From an uncultured Eubacteriales bacterium (GTDB taxonomy: Bacteria; Bacillota; Clostridia; Oscillospirales; Oscillospiraceae), in contig CAJLCS010000004.1 of the NCBI GenBank assembly GCA_905205195.1, positions 1 through 48,509 of the forward strand: DNA of 48,509 nucleotides, read 5' to 3'. The notes beneath the pieces are model-generated. The model did not search any database, was not told the origin of the DNA, and saw nothing but the letters and a program-made list of their open reading frames with translations. Both the position numbers and the translations under genes were made by a program. Shown in pieces: positions 1 to 8,452 of this stretch (positions are counted from its first letter, which is position 1; every line of letters starts with the position of its first letter).

Positions 1-1136
1 TCGGACGCGCCGCCCTTGCCCCGGGAGCCGGTGTACTTGCAGATGGCAACGCCGTAGTTGAGCATGGAGTTGTTCCGACGGTCGCAGGTCTCGGCAAAGT
101 TCGGGTCGAAGGCGTTGGACACGTCGGCGGACAGGCAGAAGGAATTCTCCAGGCACCGGTTCAGACTGGCGCCCTGGGTGTCGCACAGGTCCTGCATGAA
201 GGTCTCAAAGCACTTGCTCTGCATACCGGAAATGCCCACGGAGCCGATTTCTTCCTTATCGGCCAGAATGCAGACCGCGGTCTTCTCCGGGTTCTCGATG
301 GTCAGCAGGCCCTCGATTTCCGCATAGGCGCACACCCGGTCGTCGTGGCCGTAGGCACCCAGCAGGCTCCGGTCCAGGCCGTACTCCCGGCACTTGCCCG
401 CCGGGACGATGGTCAGCTCGGCGGACAGGAAGTCCTCCTCCACCAGGCCGTACTTCTCGTTGAGCAGCTTCATGATGTGCAGCTTCACCAGGTCGGTGCC
501 GTCGCCTTCCAGCGGCTCGGTGCCCAGAATCACGTTCAGCTGCTCGCCGGTGATGCCCTCGGCCAGGGGCTTCTTCATCTGGTCGGCGGACAGGTGGATC
601 AGCAGATCGGAGACGCACAGCAGCGGATCGTTCTCGTCCTCGCCGATGGTCACGGTCACCACGGTGCCGTCCTTGCGGTACACCACGCCGTGGAGGGCAA
701 GGGGAACGGTGGTCCACTGGTACTTTTTGATGCCGCCGTAGTAGTGGGTCTTGAAGTAGGCGATTTCCGTATCCTCATAGAGGGGATTGGGCTTCAGGTC
801 CATCCGGGGAGAATCCACATGGGCCGCGCAGATGTTGGCGCCCTCGTTCAGGGACTTCTTGCCGATCACCGCCAGCAGGATGCTCTTACCCCGGTTGTTG
901 TGGTACACCTTGTCGCCGGGCTTCAGCTCCATGCCGGGAACCAGGGCCTTGAAGCCCAGAGACTCGGCCTTGGCCACAGTCCAGGCGGTCGCTTCCCGCT
1001 CGGTCTTGCAGGCGTCCATAAACGCCGCATACCGCTTGCAGTAGGCTTCCATCTCGGCGCGCTGGGTTTCGTTCAGGCGGGTATAACCGTTCTTCGGTGC
1101 CGCCAGCAGAGACTGGCGCAGTTCATCAGTCGTCAT
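1..1136 (-). CDS. M18-family metalloaminopeptidase (3' end outside window)
   Basis: The protein reads like the M18 aspartyl-aminopeptidase family: cytosolic, dinuclear-metal exopeptidases that trim acidic N-terminal residues from peptides. Visible signatures are AAHVDSPR (residues about 104-111, first metal His and Asp) and ADKEEIGS (about 292-299, catalytic and metal Glu pair). The gene runs off the left edge, so about 378 residues are seen and the C-terminal metal His of the family is missing from view. The ATG at 1136-1134 is chosen because GGAGG lies 9 nt upstream; another ATG nearer the SD hits a stop after five codons. It lies 26 nt downstream of coaE and is probably the last seen gene of the same transcript. 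Family call is firm; substrate preference is family knowledge only. Confidence 0.9.
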   Translation of the reverse strand, partial: MTTDELRQSLLAAPKNGYTRLNETQRAEMEAYCKRYAAFMDACKTEREATAWTVAKAESLGFKALVPGMELKPGDKVYHNNRGKSILLAVIGKKSLNEGANICAAHVDSPRMDLKPNPLYEDTEIAYFKTHYYGGIKKYQWTTVPLALHGVVYRKDGTVVTVTIGEDENDPLLCVSDLLIHLSADQMKKPLAEGITGEQLNVILGTEPLEGDGTDLVKLHIMKLLNEKYGLVEEDFLSAELTIVPAGKCREYGLDRSLLGAYGHDDRVCAYAEIEGLLTIENPEKTAVCILADKEEIGSVGISGMQSKCFETFMQDLCDTQGASLNRCLENSFCLSADVSNAFDPNFAETCDRRNNSMLNYGVAICKYTGSRGKGGAS

Positions 1137-1162
1137 TTGTCATAACCTCCGTTGTTGGTTTT

Positions 1163-1744
1163 CTATGGTCCTATTATACCGATCTGCCGCAAAAACGCAA
1201 GACATTTCCCCTGAAATTCCTGCCGGGTGCCGCTGTTTTCCAGCACATAGTCGCACCGCTGCCGGAACCAGTCGGGGCTTTGCTGGGCGGCAATGCGCTT
1301 GCGGGCGTACTCCTCGGAAATGCCGTCCCGGGCCGTCAGGCGGCGGACCCGGTCCTCCAGCGGCGCCGTCACCGCTACCGTCACGTCGCACAGCAGGGAC
1401 AGGCCGCTTTCAAACAGCGCAATGGCGTCAATGGCCGCCACCGCAGGCCGCGTCTCCAGCCGCCGGACCACCTCGCCGCGGACGGCGGCATGGGTGATCC
1501 GGTTCAGGGCCAGCAGCGCCTGCCGGTCGGCGAACACCTGCTCCCCCAGCTTTTTCCGCTGGAGCACGCCCCCCTCCACCGTCCCCGGGAAGCGGGCGCC
1601 GATGGAGCGCAGCAGCGCCGGGTCCGATTGGAGCAGCTCGCCGTAGACGGCGTCGCAGTCCATCACCAGCCCGCCCTGCTGCCGGATCAGCTCCAGCAGC
1701 GTGGTTTTGCCGCAGCCGGTGCCGCCGGTAATGCCGAGAATCAT
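1163..1744 (-). CDS. coaE: Dephospho-CoA kinase
   Basis: 193 residues, the normal length for CoaE, which phosphorylates the 3'-hydroxyl of the ribose of dephospho-CoA in the last step of coenzyme A synthesis. The N terminus carries a P-loop, GGTGCGKTT (residues 7-15), followed by the DCDAVYGELL segment typical of the CoA-binding region and a LID-like RLTARDGISEEYARKRI stretch. The start codon overlaps the stop of the upstream tsaC gene in an ATGA arrangement, so the two are translationally coupled. Making CoA locally fits an organism that also makes acetyl-CoA by acetyl-CoA synthase at the other end of the window, but that link is only suggestive. Confidence 0.95.
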   Translation of the reverse strand: MILGITGGTGCGKTTLLELIRQQGGLVMDCDAVYGELLQSDPALLRSIGARFPGTVEGGVLQRKKLGEQVFADRQALLALNRITHAAVRGEVVRRLETRPAVAAIDAIALFESGLSLLCDVTVAVTAPLEDRVRRLTARDGISEEYARKRIAAQQSPDWFRQRCDYVLENSGTRQEFQGKCLAFLRQIGIIGP

Positions 1745-2775
1745 GCTTCCGCCTCCGCGTCCACAATCCGGAAGGCCGCCGCCTTCTTCAGCCGGTTCTG
1801 GACGGCATAGGCCACGCCGCCGCCCACGGGGCAGCGGGCATAGACCTTATGGATGTGGGGATCGTCCAGCTCCCGCAGGGCGGAAAACAACCCGGCGGAC
1901 AGCGTTTCCACATGGGCCTCCTGCCCGTAGGACAGGGGGCGGCAGTCCCGGTACAGGGGCAGCTCTTCCTCAAAGCACAGCACCCGGTCCGTCGGCTTCC
2001 AATGCCGGTGGATGTACTGTGCCGCCTTTTCCCTACTTCCTGCTACAATCACCACATCGCAGGCCGGGGCATAGTGCTTGTATTTCATGCCCGGTGCCTT
2101 CACCACCGCGTCCTTGTCGATCTGGGCGGTGACGGCCTTATCCACCACCAAGTCACCCAGCACGGCCTTCAGCTGCTCCGGCGTTACGCCGCCGGGCCGC
2201 AGAAGCCGGGGCCGGTCCTCGGTCAGGTCCACAATGGTGGATTCCACCCCCACCCGGCAGGGGCCGCCGTCCACCACCGCGTCGATTTTGCCATCGTGGT
2301 CGTGGAGAACGTGCTGCGCCGTAGTGGTGGAGGGCTTGCCGGACAGGTTGGCCGACGGCGCCGCAATGGGCACCCCCGCCAGCCGGATGATCTCCCGGGT
2401 GACGGCGCAGTCCGGGCACCGCACCGCCACGGTGGCCAGCCCCGCCGTGGTCCGCCTGGGCACCACGTCCCGGACCGGCAGCACCATGGTCAGCGGGCCG
2501 GGCCAGAAGGCCGCCGCCAGATCGTAGGCCGCCTTGGGAATATCGTGGCAGAACAGTTCCGTCTGCTCCGGGCTGGCCACATGAAGAATCAGCGGATTAT
2601 CCTGGGGCCGACCCTTGGCCTCAAAAATTTTCAGCACGGCGTTTTCGTCCAGGCCGTTGGCCCCCAGACCGTACACCGTCTCGGTGGGGATGGCCACCAG
2701 CCCGCCCCGGCGGATGATTTCCGCCGCGACGGCCGCGCTGTCCGGCTGATCCGCCGGTAAAACAAGGGTTTTCAT
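1741..2775 (-). CDS. tsaC: L-threonylcarbamoyladenylate synthase (Sua5/TsaC type, with C-terminal Sua5 domain)
   Basis: 344 residues. The N-terminal YrdC/Sua5 domain shows GGLVAIPTETVYGLG and the KGRPQDNPLI motif, which hold the nucleotide and threonine-carbamate; the C-terminal third matches the extra Sua5 domain, so it is the long Sua5 form rather than the short TsaC form. The enzyme makes threonylcarbamoyl-AMP from threonine, bicarbonate and ATP for the t6A37 modification of ANN-reading tRNAs. The open frame extends 18 codons further upstream, but the ATG at 2775-2773 has a GGGAG ribosome site and starts the conserved domain. It is followed by coaE with a 4-nt overlap. Confidence 0.94.
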   Translation of the reverse strand: MKTLVLPADQPDSAAVAAEIIRRGGLVAIPTETVYGLGANGLDENAVLKIFEAKGRPQDNPLILHVASPEQTELFCHDIPKAAYDLAAAFWPGPLTMVLPVRDVVPRRTTAGLATVAVRCPDCAVTREIIRLAGVPIAAPSANLSGKPSTTTAQHVLHDHDGKIDAVVDGGPCRVGVESTIVDLTEDRPRLLRPGGVTPEQLKAVLGDLVVDKAVTAQIDKDAVVKAPGMKYKHYAPACDVVIVAGSREKAAQYIHRHWKPTDRVLCFEEELPLYRDCRPLSYGQEAHVETLSAGLFSALRELDDPHIHKVYARCPVGGGVAYAVQNRLKKAAAFRIVDAEAEA

Positions 2776-2808
2776 CAGCGTTTTCTCCCTTTCGTCCGGA
2801 AACGGAAA

Positions 2809-2831
2809 GAGCGGCTGCGGGGCAGCCACTC
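2809..2831 (-). terminator. Intercistronic hairpin between tpiA and tsaC
   Basis: A 10-bp stem (GAGTGGCTGC / GCAGCCGCTC, one G:U pair) with a 3-nt loop lies just after the tpiA stop. The minus-strand RNA continues with TTTCCGTTT, a poor U tract. It may be a weak terminator or an RNA-stabilising hairpin that lets tsaC-coaE be expressed at a lower level than the glycolytic genes. Confidence 0.4.
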
Positions 2832-2850
2832 TTCGTTTCGGATATTTGCC

Positions 2851-3627
2851 TTACACCGTGGGCTGATTGGCCGCTTCGATGATCTTGACGAACTTCTCGG
2901 GAACCAGAGAAGCGCCGCCGATAAGGCCGCCGTCGATATCGGGCTGGGCCAGCAGCTCATAGGCGTTCTTGTCGTTCATGGAGCCGCCGTACAGGATGGA
3001 GATGGCCCGGGCGTTCTTGGAGCTGTAGAGCTTGCGGACCACGGTCCGGATCAGCTCGCAGACTTCCTCGGCCTGCTCGGGGGTCGCGGTCCGGCCGGTG
3101 CCGATGGCCCAGATGGGCTCGTAGGCGATGATGACCTTGCGGATCTTATCCTCGGGCACGTTCTTCAGACCGGCCTTGATCTGCATGGTGATCCACTCGT
3201 CGGTGATGCCGGTTTCCCGCTGCTCCAGCGTCTCGCCGCAGCACATAATGGGAATCAGGCCCGCGTCCAGCGCGGCCAGCACCTTGGCATTGACATCCTC
3301 GTTGGTTTCGCCCATGGCGCGGCGCTCGGAGTGGCCGATGATGACGTACTTGCAGCCCGCGTCCACCAGCATATTGGTGGCGATTTCGCCGGTGTAAGCA
3401 CCGGAGGCGTTGGCGTTGCAGTTCTCGGCGCCGATGCCCACCCGGGTCTCCCGCATGGCGCGGACGGCGGCGGGGATGCAGACAGCGGGGACGCACAGCG
3501 CCACGTCGCACCAGCGGCCCTTGGGCATGATGTTCTTGAACTCGGTCATGAACTCCTTCGTCTCGGAGGGAGTCTTATTCATTTTCCAGTTACCGGCAAT
3601 GACGGTCTTGCGATATTTTCTGTTCAT
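2851..3627 (-). CDS. tpiA: Triosephosphate isomerase
   Basis: 258 residues, a standard TIM length. It interconverts glyceraldehyde 3-phosphate and dihydroxyacetone phosphate in the cytosol. The catalytic residues are in place: Lys15 in GNWKMN, His99 in IIGHSERR and Glu170 in AYEPIWAIGTG; the GGLIGGASL phosphate-binding segment is near the C terminus. The open frame extends upstream, but the ATG at 3627-3625 has AAGGAG upstream and starts at the canonical MNRKYRKTVIAGNWK position. It follows pgk after a gap of about 130 nt that holds a strong hairpin, and both are probably on the trmL promoter transcript. Confidence 0.97.
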   Translation of the reverse strand: MNRKYRKTVIAGNWKMNKTPSETKEFMTEFKNIMPKGRWCDVALCVPAVCIPAAVRAMRETRVGIGAENCNANASGAYTGEIATNMLVDAGCKYVIIGHSERRAMGETNEDVNAKVLAALDAGLIPIMCCGETLEQRETGITDEWITMQIKAGLKNVPEDKIRKVIIAYEPIWAIGTGRTATPEQAEEVCELIRTVVRKLYSSKNARAISILYGGSMNDKNAYELLAQPDIDGGLIGGASLVPEKFVKIIEAANQPTV

Positions 3628-3714
3628 GGTCGTTTCTTCTCCTTTTATATGCACACCGGATGCCCCGAAGGGCCGGTGCGGATCGACAGATTCAGGCCCG
3701 GACGGGCTTTGGAA

Positions 3715-3741
3715 GGGCGGGCAGCCGCGGGCCGCCCGCCC
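3715..3741 (-). other. GC-rich hairpin in the pgk-tpiA gap
   Basis: GGGCGGGC pairs with GCCCGCCC around an 11-nt GC-rich loop that can itself fold. No U tract follows on the minus strand, so it is more likely an mRNA processing or stability element than a terminator. Confidence 0.4.
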
Positions 3742-3756
3742 CGGGAAATACACTGC

Positions 3757-4956
3757 TTACTTATCCTGCAGGCAGGCAATGCCCGGCAGCTCCTTGCCTT
3801 CCAGGAACTCCAGAGACGCACCGCCGCCGGTGGAAATGTGGGTGATCTTGTCGGCAAAGCCCAGCTGCTCGCAGGCTGCCGCGCTGTCGCCGCCGCCGAC
3901 GATGGTCACGGCGTCGGAATCCGCCAGCGCCTGGGCCACTGCGATGGTGCCCTTGGCCAGCGTCGGGTTTTCAAACACGCCCATGGGGCCGTTCCAGACG
4001 ACGGTCTTGGCGCTCTTCACCGCATCGGCAAACAGGGCGCGGGTCTTTTCGCCGATGTCCAGGCCCATCTTGTCGGCGGGGATGGCATCGGAGGAAACGG
4101 TCTCCACGGAAATCTCCCCGTCAATGGGGTTGGGGAACTCGGCGGCCACCACCGTATCCACCGGCAGCAGCAGCTTGACGCCCTTGGCTTCCGCCTTGGC
4201 CATCATGTCCTTGCAGTAGTCAATCTTCTCGGAATCCAGCAGGCTGGTGCCCACGCTGTAGCCCTTGGCCGCCAGGAAGGTATAGGCCATGCCGCCGCCG
4301 ATAATCAGGGTGTCCACCTTCTCCAGCAGGTTGCTGATGACGTCCAGCTTGTCGGACACCTTGGCGCCGCCCAGAATGGCGACGAAGGGCCGCTCGGGAT
4401 CGGCCAGTGCCTTGCCCATGATGGAAACTTCCTTCTCCACCAGGAAGCCGCACACGGCAGGCAGGTAATCGGCCACGCCGGCGGTGGAAGAGTGGGCACG
4501 GTGAGCGGTGCCGAAGGCATCGTTGACGAAAATATCCGCCATGGAAGCCAGTTCCCGGCTCAGCTCCGGATCGTTCTTGGTCTCGCCCTTCATGAAGCGG
4601 ACGTTCTCCAGCAGCATCACCTCGCCGTCCTTCAGCGCGGCGGCCTTGGCCTTGGCGTCCTCGCCCACCACGTCGGCAGCCATGACAACCGGCTTGCCCA
4701 GCAGCTCGGAGATCCGGTCGGCCACGATCTTCAGGCTCAGTTCGGGCTTCCACTCGCCCTTGGGCTTGCCCATGTGAGAGCAGAGAATCAGCTTGGCGCC
4801 GTGGTTCACCAGGTATTCGATGGTGGGCATGGCGGCCACAATCCGCTTATCGGACGTAATCTTGCCTTCCTTGGTGGGAACATTGAAGTCGCAGCGGCAC
4901 AGAACGCGCTTGCCTGCAACATCGATATCCGTAATGGACTTCTTGTTGTAATTCAT
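3757..4956 (-). CDS. pgk: Phosphoglycerate kinase
   Basis: 399 residues, the usual PGK size. It transfers the acyl phosphate of 1,3-bisphosphoglycerate to ADP, the first ATP-yielding step of glycolysis. The N-terminal substrate site CRCDFNVP, the hinge region with GGAKVSDKL, the NGPMGVFE segment and the C-terminal GGGDSAAA nucleotide loop are all seen. Its ATG overlaps the trmL stop by 4 nt (ATGA), so translation is coupled to a tRNA methyltransferase gene rather than to gap, the more common neighbour. tpiA follows. Confidence 0.97.
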   Translation of the reverse strand: MNYNKKSITDIDVAGKRVLCRCDFNVPTKEGKITSDKRIVAAMPTIEYLVNHGAKLILCSHMGKPKGEWKPELSLKIVADRISELLGKPVVMAADVVGEDAKAKAAALKDGEVMLLENVRFMKGETKNDPELSRELASMADIFVNDAFGTAHRAHSSTAGVADYLPAVCGFLVEKEVSIMGKALADPERPFVAILGGAKVSDKLDVISNLLEKVDTLIIGGGMAYTFLAAKGYSVGTSLLDSEKIDYCKDMMAKAEAKGVKLLLPVDTVVAAEFPNPIDGEISVETVSSDAIPADKMGLDIGEKTRALFADAVKSAKTVVWNGPMGVFENPTLAKGTIAVAQALADSDAVTIVGGGDSAAACEQLGFADKITHISTGGGASLEFLEGKELPGIACLQDK

Positions 4957-5465
4957 AATGATTCCTCCAAATTACCGGGAACTTCCTCCCGCATTTTTCC
5001 AAAATTCTGTAAGCCCGGAAAAGAAAGCTGCCGCAGTGCCTCGTAGACGGTGATCGCCACGGAGTTGCTCAGGTTCAGGCTTCGCGCCTCGGCCCGCATG
5101 GGAAGCCGGATACACGAAGGCCGGTGGGCTTCCAGAAAATCCTCCGGCAGCCCGCGGGTTTCCTTGCCGAAAAACAGGTAGCAGCCGTCCTCAAACCGGG
5201 CCTCGGCATAGCTCCGGGGCGCTTTGGTGGACAGGCACCACATCTGCCGGACATCGTTTTTCGAGAAAAAGTCGTCCAGATTTTCGTATTCCCGCACGTC
5301 CACCAGATGCCAGTAATCCAGCCCGGCCCGGCGGACGGCCCGCTCCGAAATGTCGAACCCCAGCGGGCGGATGAGATGCAGCACCGCGCCGGTGGCCGCG
5401 CAGGTCCGGGCAATGTTGCCGCAGTTCTGCGGAATTTCCGGTTCCACCAGCACAATATGAAGCAT
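4953..5465 (-). CDS. trmL: tRNA (cytidine(34)-2'-O)-methyltransferase, SPOUT family
   Basis: 170 residues with the TrmL signature: N-terminal VEPEIPQNCGNIARTCAAT, the FGKETRGLPEDFL segment and the C-terminal SLNLSNSVAITVYEALRQ, which forms the trefoil-knot SAM site. TrmL methylates the ribose of the wobble base (position 34) in tRNA-Leu isoacceptors. The frame is open further upstream, but the ATG at 5465-5463 preceded by GAGGTG gives the canonical start. It is first in the run trmL-pgk-tpiA-tsaC-coaE, directly below a good promoter. Confidence 0.95.
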   Translation of the reverse strand: MLHIVLVEPEIPQNCGNIARTCAATGAVLHLIRPLGFDISERAVRRAGLDYWHLVDVREYENLDDFFSKNDVRQMWCLSTKAPRSYAEARFEDGCYLFFGKETRGLPEDFLEAHRPSCIRLPMRAEARSLNLSNSVAITVYEALRQLSFPGLQNFGKMREEVPGNLEESL

Positions 5466-5513
5466 TCTCTCACCTCTGCGATTCAATCGGCGTTTCTTTT
5501 CGCTTGCCATCCT

Positions 5514-5542
5514 ATTGTAAGTCAACTTCCGGCTAAAATCAA
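5514..5542 (-). promoter_or_regulatory. Sigma-A-type promoter for trmL-pgk-tpiA
   Basis: On the minus strand TTGATT (5542-5537), a 17-nt spacer and TACAAT (5519-5514) lie about 50 nt before the trmL start. No other good promoter is seen in the run, so it may serve all six genes down to the aminopeptidase. Confidence 0.7.
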
Positions 5543-5717
5543 TCCGAAAAATGCAAAATTTTCATCTTTTCATAGTATTCACATAAAAAACGGATGATTT
5601 TTTCGGTTTTTTGAAAATCAGCAGTTTTTCTTCGCAAAAATTCGCAAATTTCTGCGCTTTTCATTAATTTTACAAAGTTCAATATTCACAAACTTCTCTT
5701 TTGGAAACGGTATAATT
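5543..5717. other. AT-rich gene-free spacer
   Basis: A markedly AT-rich stretch in a GC-rich region, with several T and A runs and no convincing ORF on either strand. It separates the subtilase 3' end from the trmL promoter. A TATAAT at 5711-5716 lacks a matching -35 box. Nothing else recognisable is seen. Confidence 0.6.
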
Positions 5718-5750
5718 TTTCCGCCCGGCACCGTTGGTGCCGGGCGGAAA
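5718..5750 (-). terminator. Perfect 15-bp hairpin after the subtilase gene
   Basis: TTTCCGCCCGGCACC and its exact reverse complement flank a 3-nt loop, 13 nt past the subtilase stop. It lacks a downstream U tract on the minus strand, so terminator function is probable from position but not canonical. Confidence 0.5.
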
Positions 5751-5763
5751 GGGTTTCAAAAAA

Positions 5764-8304
5764 TCAGCTCTGACGCTTGCGCTTGCGGCTCTGGAGCATC
5801 AGCCCCACGGCAAGCAGCGCCGCACACCCTGCCAGAGCGGCCAGCCGGGGCGCCGCACCGTCGCCGGTGGGCGGGGTCTGCGGCTCGGAATCCGTGTCGG
5901 GCTTGGTCGGCTCGGTAGGATTTTCCGGCTTTTCCGGGTCGGTGGGCCTGGTCGGATCCGTGGGAACGTCCTGCTTTTCGTACAGGGCGATCACCGTCAG
6001 GTCCTCCTTGACGCAGGCGGTATCCGTGTCCCAACCAAGGAACACATAGCCGTCGTGGGTTGGGGCGTCGGGCTTTTCGGCCGCCGCGCCGTAGGGCACG
6101 GAACCGGTGCTGATAATGCCGCCGTCCCGGTCCAGGAAGGTCACCGTGCAGTTTGCCGTCTCATAGTTGGCGGTAATCACGGTATCGGCGGTGATGTTGT
6201 TGCTGTCCGCGCTCCAGCCGGAGAACGTATAGCCCGTATGGGCCGGGGCCTGAGGCGGGATCACGCTGCCGCCGTCCTCGGCGTAGAGGATGGCAACGGT
6301 CTGGCCGTTGAGGCCGTCCACATAGGTCACCATATGCTCCGTTCTGGCAAAGGTCACCGCGATGGTGTGGTCTTCCGTCAGGGAATCGAAAGTGTAGGCG
6401 GACATGGTGCCCACATACACGCCGTCCACCAGCACGGAGGCCACATGGTAGCCCTCCGCCGGGGTCATTTCATACACGGCCTTGGACTCGTAGAAGTATT
6501 CCGTTTCGCCTGCCGGGGTAATGGTGCCGTTGGCACCGGCGGAGGCGGTCACCGTGGTGCCGGTGCTGGCGGTCCAGGTGCAGTCCGCCGTGATGTCCCG
6601 GGCCGTCTGGGCGGCGAAATACACGGCCTGGCCGTTATAGGTGCCGCCGTTTTCCGCATTTTCGGTGAGAATCACCGGGGAAATCGCATATTCCAGCGTC
6701 TGCTTGGAGGTATTATTCACGGAGAAGGTCAGCGTGTAGACGCCGGTCTGCTCCTCGTCCTCTCCCAGCTCCAGCTTAGGACGGCTGTTGCCCTCCACGC
6801 TCAGGTAGGCATCGGTGCTGATGGCCGCATTCAGGTTCACCAGGCCCGCGCCCTGCTTCCGGGGCGACGCGGTGGCGCCGCCGGCGTCCTTGGCCGGTCC
6901 CGCCGTGCTCATCATCAGCGCATAGGCCCGGTCCATGGCGTCCCGGCCCTTCAGGTCGGTGGTGGAGCGCAGGTATTGCAGCATCAGCGCCGCCGCGCCT
7001 GCGATATGGGGCGTGGCCATGGAGGTGCCGCTCATCAGACCGTAAGTATTGTTATCCTCGGCGGAGTAGATGTTGCCGCCGGGGGCCATCAGGTCCGGGG
7101 TAATGGTCAGATCCGCCGTGGTGCCCCAGGAGGAGAAGTCCGAGGGCAGCCCGCCGGTGGAGGACACCGCCTGATAGGTGTCGGTGTGGACCGTCAGCGT
7201 GCCCACGCCGTCCTTGGCCGCCGCGATCATGGCGTCGCCGTCGGCCTTGTCAATGAAAATGGCGGGAATGGTGTAGGACTCGATGCTCATGTTGATCAGG
7301 CCCGGCTCATTATTATAGATAATGCAGCCTGCCGCACCCTTCTGCTCCGCCACGGCGTACTTGTCCGCAAAGGTGGTGTCGCCCCGGGAGACCACGGCGA
7401 TTTTGCCGGTCACGTCCAGCGCGCCGTAGTCCTCCGCCTTGCCCACGCCGGGAATCAGTACATAGCTCAGGGTCTTGCCACCCAGCTGGGTCACGAATTC
7501 CTTGCCGGGAGCGTAGCTTTTCGCCGTATCGGTGAAGGAAATCTTCCGGTCCCCCACCTGGAAATAGTTGCTCTCCACCAGCTGATTGTCCACGCTGGCC
7601 ACGGAGAAGGCCTGCAGGTAGCTGGAGGGAGAACCCACCACGCCGTAGTCCGGATTGGACGTCAGGCTCTTGTTGGTGTCCCACATATTTTTGTAGGCCG
7701 CGCTGTATTCGTTGCCGGCGGCCGCCGCCACTACGATGCCCGCCTTTTCCAGATTGTCGTAGACGTTCATGGTGGCCAGCTGATCCGGACGGCTGGTAAA
7801 GCCCGCCACGGAGCCGAGGCTCATGTTGATGGCGTCCACGCCCAGCTTCAGGCAGTCCTCCAGCGCCGCCAGAATGTCGTCGGAGTAGGCGTTGGTGCCG
7901 CTGTCGCTGAACACCTTCATGATCACCAGCTGGGCCTGGGGGGCCACGCCGGAGATGGTGCCGTCCGCCGGATTGCCTGCGATGGTGCCCGCCACATGGG
8001 TGCCGTGGTAGGAGCCGCCGTGGTGGTTGACGTCGGTGTCGTTGTCGGCATAGTCAAAGACGAAGGGCAACTTGGCGCTGAGGTACACCTGATCCGCGGA
8101 AATGCTCTTCCGCTTCTCCGCGTTCAACTCCTGCTGCGCCAGCATCGTCTGCACGGACTGCTTGGTCATGGACGGCGTTTTCGGGCCGTCCTCCTCAGTA
8201 CTCTCCGCCCGAACCGTCTGGGGCAGTCCGGCCAGAGAGGACATGGCCAGCAGCAGCGCCAGAATCAGGGCGATGCCGCGATGCCATAACATTCTGTGTT
8301 TCAT
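5764..8304 (-). CDS. Wall-anchored S8 subtilisin-like protease with PA domain, lacking the catalytic-Asp segment
   Basis: 846 residues: signal peptide (1-33, ending VRA), peptidase S8 domain with HGTHVAGTIAG (His100), oxyanion Asn198 in AAAAGNE and GTSMATPH (Ser428), an inserted PA domain between them (VAVVSRGDTTFADKYA region), later InlB/Flg_new-like repeats with GYTFSGW and GYVFLGW, a Pro/Thr/Glu linker and a C-terminal sorting signal PPTGD plus hydrophobic helix and RKRKR tail (811-846). Relatives (lactocepin/C5a-peptidase type) carry a VAVIDTG-like strand with the catalytic Asp before the FDYADND segment; here the signal peptide is followed after some 12 residues by the part that normally comes after that Asp. 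The frame is intact, so an in-frame deletion is inferred. It is probably inactive or strongly impaired. The ATG has GGAGG upstream. Confidence 0.88.
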   Translation of the reverse strand: MKHRMLWHRGIALILALLLAMSSLAGLPQTVRAESTEEDGPKTPSMTKQSVQTMLAQQELNAEKRKSISADQVYLSAKLPFVFDYADNDTDVNHHGGSYHGTHVAGTIAGNPADGTISGVAPQAQLVIMKVFSDSGTNAYSDDILAALEDCLKLGVDAINMSLGSVAGFTSRPDQLATMNVYDNLEKAGIVVAAAAGNEYSAAYKNMWDTNKSLTSNPDYGVVGSPSSYLQAFSVASVDNQLVESNYFQVGDRKISFTDTAKSYAPGKEFVTQLGGKTLSYVLIPGVGKAEDYGALDVTGKIAVVSRGDTTFADKYAVAEQKGAAGCIIYNNEPGLINMSIESYTIPAIFIDKADGDAMIAAAKDGVGTLTVHTDTYQAVSSTGGLPSDFSSWGTTADLTITPDLMAPGGNIYSAEDNNTYGLMSGTSMATPHIAGAAALMLQYLRSTTDLKGRDAMDRAYALMMSTAGPAKDAGGATASPRKQGAGLVNLNAAISTDAYLSVEGNSRPKLELGEDEEQTGVYTLTFSVNNTSKQTLEYAISPVILTENAENGGTYNGQAVYFAAQTARDITADCTWTASTGTTVTASAGANGTITPAGETEYFYESKAVYEMTPAEGYHVASVLVDGVYVGTMSAYTFDSLTEDHTIAVTFARTEHMVTYVDGLNGQTVAILYAEDGGSVIPPQAPAHTGYTFSGWSADSNNITADTVITANYETANCTVTFLDRDGGIISTGSVPYGAAAEKPDAPTHDGYVFLGWDTDTACVKEDLTVIALYEKQDVPTDPTRPTDPEKPENPTEPTKPDTDSEPQTPPTGDGAAPRLAALAGCAALLAVGLMLQSRKRKRQS

Positions 8305-8393
8305 GGTCGTTCCTCCTTTTCCGATCCTCCAACACCCTGCAACCGCGGGAGATTTTACATGGGTTTTACATTTGTTCGTTCTCCGCGTAATTT

Positions 8394-8417
8394 GTGTTAG
8401 ATTATCATCTAATACAC
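8394..8417. promoter_or_regulatory. Palindromic operator candidate at the subtilase promoter
   Basis: GTGTTAGAT, TATC, ATCTAATACAC form an imperfect inverted repeat of ArsR-operator-like geometry. It overlaps the -10 box of the subtilase promoter and lies close to the broken ArsR-type gene, so it may be that regulator's site (inference). Confidence 0.45.
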
Positions 8418-8440
8418 TACACCGGAGTGTCCCTTGTCAA
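8411..8440 (-). promoter_or_regulatory. Promoter of the subtilase gene
   Basis: Minus strand TTGACA (8440-8435), an 18-nt spacer and TGTATT (8416-8411). It gives a leader of about 100 nt before the ATG at 8304. Confidence 0.55.
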
Positions 8441-8452
8441 GATTTCCCCGCC

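Noticed and set aside
5709..5751. Small RNA from a plus-strand TATAAT into the hairpin at 5718-5750
   Set aside because: No -35 box at proper spacing and no U tract after the hairpin; too weak to call.
5734..8289. Very long plus-strand open frame (851 codons) opposite the subtilase
   Set aside because: It is the antisense of a GC-rich gene with biased third positions; its product has no domain, its Gly/His/Val-rich make-up is typical of antisense translation, and no ribosome site is seen.
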